From the NCBI GenBank assembly GCA_001784055.1, contig MFOZ01000043.1:1-15119 (forward strand): a stretch of 15,119 nucleotides of DNA, in the 5' to 3' direction. Below the pieces are notes generated by a model, which worked only from the letters and a program-made list of their open reading frames with translations, searched no databases and had not been told where the DNA came from. The stretch comes from Candidatus Levybacteria bacterium RIFCSPLOWO2_01_FULL_42_15 (lineage in GTDB: Bacteria; Patescibacteriota; Microgenomatia; Levybacterales; UBA12049). Numbering within the stretch: position 1 is the stretch's first letter; every line of letters begins with the position of its first letter. Position numbers and translations under genes: made by a program. Shown here piece after piece: positions 12,872-15,119 of this stretch.

Positions 12872-14199
12872 ATTATGAGTTAAGATTTAAGAGTAAAAAA
12901 ATCGCAGTAATTGGGGTTGGGGTAGAGGGGAAGTCGAGTGCGAAATGGTTGAGGAAGCATGGCGCGAAGGTTACTCTCCTGGATCAAAAGGATAATAAAA
13001 ACTACCTCAAAAACCTTGATCAATATGACATTATTGTTCGTTCGGCGGGAGTGAAGCGATCAGTAATTGAACAAGTTCTCCCTAAGGGTTCAAAGGCAAT
13101 AATTACCTCTCAAACAAAACTTTTTTTTGACCTGTGTCCGTCAAAAATCATCGGAGTTACCGGGACAAAGGGAAAAGGGACGACTGCGACTCTCATTTAT
13201 GAAATGCTTAAAAAAGACCTTCTGGATGCGTATTTGGGGGGAAATATTGGAAAGCCTCCTCTAGATTTTTTGGATACATTAAGTAGTCAGAGTGTAGTAG
13301 TGCTTGAATTGTCCAGTTTTCAACTCCTCGATTTGACTCGGAGCCCTCATATTGCGGTTGTCCTCATGATAACCAGCGAACACCTTGATTATCACGCGGA
13401 TACCAATGAATATGTACATGCAAAACAAAACCTGATTCGTTTTCAGACAAAGAAGGATTTTTCCGTCATCAACAAAGATTATCCCGCAAGCCGTGGATCG
13501 GATATCCATACAGAAGCAACGGTGTTTCAGGTGAGCAGGGAAGGAGAGGTTGAGAATGGGTGTTTTGTGAGAGATGGGAAGATTATTGTGAGAGCAGCCC
13601 CAGATGAAATTGAAATAATCGATATAAAAGATATTTTGCTTCCCGGGAAACATAACTTAGAAAATGCGTGTGCGGCGGTGATGGCGGCACTGTGCGCTTC
13701 CGTTTCTAAGCAGTCAATCACATTGGTTTTGAAGACATTTCAAGGACTTCCTCATCGATTAGAGCTTGCCGGTGAAATAAACGGAGTTAGGTATTACGAT
13801 GATTCATTTTCCACAACGCCCGAAACCGCGATCGCCGCAATTGAGGCGTTTGATGCGCCAAAAATTCTCATCCTAGGAGGATCAAGCAAAAATAGCGATT
13901 TTACCAAGCTTGGAGAGGTAATTTACAAAGCAAAAAATATCAGGGCAATTATTGGAATAGGGGTTGAATGGGAACGGATAAAATCAGCGTTTAGCAATCA
14001 GCATTTAGCGTTTAGAATAGTTGAAGGGTGTAGTAGCATGAAAGAAATTGTGCGGGTTGCCTCGGATATGGTAAAAGAGGGGGATGTGGTGTTATTATCT
14101 CCTGCCTGTGCCAGTTTTGACATGTTCAAAAATTACAAAGACCGCGGAGAGCAATTCAAAAAAGAAGTAAACGGATTAAAACGGTCGCATGCCGCATGA
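12868..14199 (+). CDS. murD: UDP-N-acetylmuramoylalanine--D-glutamate ligase
   Basis: The 443-residue Mur ligase adds D-glutamate to UDP-MurNAc-L-Ala with ATP in the cytoplasm. Residues 1-90 form the N-terminal nucleotide-binding domain (IAVIGVGVEGKSSA). The central ATPase domain has the P-loop GTKGKGTT (99-106), ELSSFQL (147-153), HLDYH (172-176) and the KHNLENACAA block (261-270). PHRLE (295-299) opens the C-terminal part. The usual NDSKATN stretch reads DDSFSTT (311-317), a departure in the substrate lobe. A MurD2-type ligase using L-glutamate was considered, but linkage to a racemase favours D-glutamate. In-frame repeat units (CAGCGTTTAG type, 13985-14017) encode FSNQHLAFR near residues 373-381. 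Its start overlaps murI by four bases. Confidence 0.93.
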   Translation: MNYELRFKSKKIAVIGVGVEGKSSAKWLRKHGAKVTLLDQKDNKNYLKNLDQYDIIVRSAGVKRSVIEQVLPKGSKAIITSQTKLFFDLCPSKIIGVTGTKGKGTTATLIYEMLKKDLLDAYLGGNIGKPPLDFLDTLSSQSVVVLELSSFQLLDLTRSPHIAVVLMITSEHLDYHADTNEYVHAKQNLIRFQTKKDFSVINKDYPASRGSDIHTEATVFQVSREGEVENGCFVRDGKIIVRAAPDEIEIIDIKDILLPGKHNLENACAAVMAALCASVSKQSITLVLKTFQGLPHRLELAGEINGVRYYDDSFSTTPETAIAAIEAFDAPKILILGGSSKNSDFTKLGEVIYKAKNIRAIIGIGVEWERIKSAFSNQHLAFRIVEGCSSMKEIVRVASDMVKEGDVVLLSPACASFDMFKNYKDRGEQFKKEVNGLKRSHAA

Positions 14200-14253
14200 C
14201 TCAGGAGCCGCTCGTTAAGTGAAAGTCGTTGTGTGTCAACTTTCAGTTGCCTT

Positions 14254-14279
14254 GAGCATGGACATGCTCCCTTTTATGT
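14254..14279 (+). terminator. Probable terminator after murD
   Basis: GAGCAT and ATGCTC (14254-14269) form a 6-bp stem with a GGAC loop, followed by CCCTTTTATGTTT. The T tract is interrupted, so strength is uncertain. A weaker hairpin, TGAAAGT with ACTTTCA (14220-14245), precedes it. Confidence 0.5.
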
Positions 14280-14316
14280 TTCGATTTAAGATTTGTCTAG
14301 GATCCGATACAGGTAC

Positions 14317-14350
14317 TTGACAAAACACGAGTAAAATAGTATACTAGTAT
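14317..14350 (+). promoter_or_regulatory. Near-consensus promoter and CTAG palindrome at the TrpR-like gene
   Basis: TTGACA (14317-14322) and TATACT (14340-14345) are separated by exactly 17 bases. The perfect palindrome ATACTAGTAT (14341-14350) overlaps the -10 and the first ATG. Its ACTAGT core equals the half-site core of the known E. coli TrpR operator, so autoregulation by the encoded protein is plausible. Transcription would start around 14352, at the second ATG. Confidence 0.65.
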
Positions 14351-14351
14351 G

Positions 14352-14606
14352 ATGAGAGTACATAAAGAGCTTTTGGGTTTGATTGAGGTTTTGTTAAAAA
14401 CTCAGACACAAGAAGGAATGTACGATTTTTTACAGGGGATTTTAACACCCAAAGAGCTGCTGGAAATTCCAAATAGACTAGCGATTGTAAAATTGCTTAA
14501 AAAAGGAGTTTCTCAACACGACATTGCAGAAAAATTACATGTCGGTATTGCAACGGTTACGCGGGGATCTAGAGAATTACAAAAAGGAAGATTTCAAAAT
14601 ATATAA
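14352..14606 (+). CDS. TrpR/YerC-like DNA-binding regulator
   Basis: The product is 84 residues from the ATG at 14352, 85 from the ATG at 14349. It is an all-helical small protein of the TrpR/YerC (YecD) superfamily: MYDFLQGILTPKELLEIPNRLAIVKLLKKGVSQHDIAEKLHVGIATVTRGSREL contains the conserved LTPxEL...RL block and a helix-turn-helix (about 55-75: VSQHDIAEKLHVGIATVTR). TrpR itself binds tryptophan as corepressor; YerC-type relatives have no settled ligand, and I cannot tell which applies. The near-consensus promoter puts the transcript start at the second ATG, so the mRNA is probably leaderless and 14352 is the preferred start. A short leader peptide and attenuator-like hairpins follow 2 bases after the stop. 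Confidence 0.82.
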   Translation: MRVHKELLGLIEVLLKTQTQEGMYDFLQGILTPKELLEIPNRLAIVKLLKKGVSQHDIAEKLHVGIATVTRGSRELQKGRFQNI

Positions 14607-14608
14607 GT

Positions 14609-14662
14609 ATGAAAAATAGTTTAGAGAATATATCTAGCGATTGGAAAAACCTTCTGAGATAG
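14609..14662 (+). CDS. Possible 17-residue leader peptide
   Basis: MKNSLENISSDWKNLLR, ending in TAG, starts 2 bases after the stop of the TrpR-like gene, so ribosomes could pass directly to it. It holds one Trp five codons before the end. Its last codons and stop lie in the 5' arm and loop of the first of two tandem hairpins, the layout of amino-acid leader peptides. A single Trp codon is weak evidence for tryptophan sensing, and no Shine-Dalgarno sits close to the ATG. Confidence 0.35.
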   Translation: MKNSLENISSDWKNLLR

Positions 14663-14709
14663 GGAGGTTGTAATTCTTGTGATTTAGCCTTCCTGAACGG
14701 GAGGTTTTT
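14648..14709 (+). terminator. Attenuator-like tandem hairpins ending in an intrinsic terminator
   Basis: Hairpin 1 pairs AACCTTC (14648-14654) with GGAGGTT (14663-14669). Hairpin 2 pairs CCTTCC (14688-14693) with GGGAGG (14699-14704) and runs into five T, an intrinsic terminator. The 3' arm of hairpin 1 (GGGAGGTT, 14662-14669) can instead pair with AGCCTTCC (14686-14693), eight pairs, breaking both. These are the four segments of a classical attenuator. Plain duplication of a terminator hairpin is the simpler alternative. Confidence 0.6.
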
Positions 14710-14775
14710 ATTGGTTAAAATGAGAATATATGAAAGAGCAAGATAAAAATTGTTATAGAAAGGAGGTGAGGATAT

Positions 14776-15045
14776 ATGAATGAAAAGGCACAAAGAATAG
14801 GACAAATAGCGCTTCTGGCAGCATTTGTTGGATCAGTAGGAATGGGAATAAAAGATGAGCTACGCAGAATTGCTGAAATAGAGCAAGTAATTGACGCTCG
14901 TTGTGGAGGACCAACACGTCCTGATTGTGTACGCATAGAAAAAAGAGTACCTGTTCCACATTTTGACGGAACTGTTGGTTCTACAACAATTGTTGAATTT
15001 ATTCCAAAAACGCTAACAATGACCCCTGAAAAGAAAGAAAAATAA
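14776..15045 (+). CDS. Small unknown protein with one N-terminal membrane segment
   Basis: The 89-residue product begins MNEKAQRIGQ, then has a hydrophobic stretch (IALLAAFVGSVGMGI, about 10-25) that could be a membrane anchor or uncleaved signal. A charged helix (KDELRRIAEIEQVIDA) and a short domain with two cysteines (CGGPTRPDC, about 43-51) follow. The two Cys seven residues apart could form a disulfide or bind metal. I recognise no family. The ribosome binding site AAAGGAGGTGA (14759-14769) is almost fully complementary to the 16S 3' end, unlike most genes in this window, so strong translation is expected. It lies after an attenuator-like terminator and 34 bases before another gene. Confidence 0.6.
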   Translation: MNEKAQRIGQIALLAAFVGSVGMGIKDELRRIAEIEQVIDARCGGPTRPDCVRIEKRVPVPHFDGTVGSTTIVEFIPKTLTMTPEKKEK

Positions 15046-15079
15046 ATATCTGAGACGAGAAAGGAGTTAAAGGAAATAT

Positions 15080-15119
15080 ATGGGTAAAGAACAAACAATC
15101 GGTAATGGGAAGGAAGCCT
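15080..15119 (+). CDS. Start of a gene cut by the window end
   Basis: An ATG at 15080 opens a frame reading MGKEQTIGNGKEA to the last base. AAAGGAG (15060-15066) and AAAGGAAAT just before the ATG are possible ribosome binding sites. Too little is present to name a product. It follows the small membrane-type gene closely and is probably in the same unit. Confidence 0.4.
   Translation, partial: MGKEQTIGNGKEA

Noticed and set aside
1..15119. CRISPR array, rRNA or insertion sequence
   Set aside because: No regularly spaced repeats with unique spacers, no rRNA-like stretch and no transposase frame were seen.

Overview
The window looks like a chromosomal segment of a small-genome bacterium of the Candidate Phyla Radiation (Patescibacteria). 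This is an inference from content: a DUF5667-type secreted protein, a TraG/VirB4-like ATPase operon of the kind common in these genomes, a cobalamin-dependent ribonucleotide reductase with corrinoid salvage only, short palindromic intergenic repeats, very tight gene packing and tRNAs without an encoded CCA end. TGA is used as a stop (adenosyltransferase, MurD), so the recoded CPR lineages are unlikely.

Left part (1-4695): the tail of a CBS-domain/methyltransferase gene and a secreted DUF5667 protein, then the deoxyribonucleotide module. nrdR is preceded by a sigma70-type promoter holding two NrdR-box-like sites 32 bp apart and is followed by the class II (adenosylcobalamin-dependent) ribonucleotide reductase. 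A cobalamin riboswitch (about 4752-4873), with two mutually exclusive hairpins downstream, then controls a PduO-type corrinoid adenosyltransferase that would make the reductase's cofactor. One stretch thus supplies the enzyme, its repressor and its cofactor supply.

Middle (5503-10888): a three-gene run (unknown zinc-ribbon protein, small unknown protein, membrane-anchored TraG/VirB4-like ATPase) ends before tRNA-Ile with the rare UAU anticodon. A convergent Xer-type recombinase, an FtsB/DivIC-like septum protein and a minus-strand tRNA(CAU) follow.

Right part (10879-15119): a LAGLIDADG-like helix-turn-helix protein is divergent from the most unusual object here, an initiator-like tRNA(CAU). 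It is split just before its anticodon by a compact 200-nt group I intron, and it lacks the D-loop and T-loop residues that build the tRNA elbow. Directly downstream are murI and murD, overlapping by four bases (supply of D-glutamate and its addition to the peptidoglycan precursor). Then come a TrpR/YerC-like regulator with a near-consensus promoter and a CTAG palindrome at its start, an attenuator-like RNA with a 17-codon leader peptide, and two genes of unknown function with strong ribosome binding sites, the last cut by the window end.
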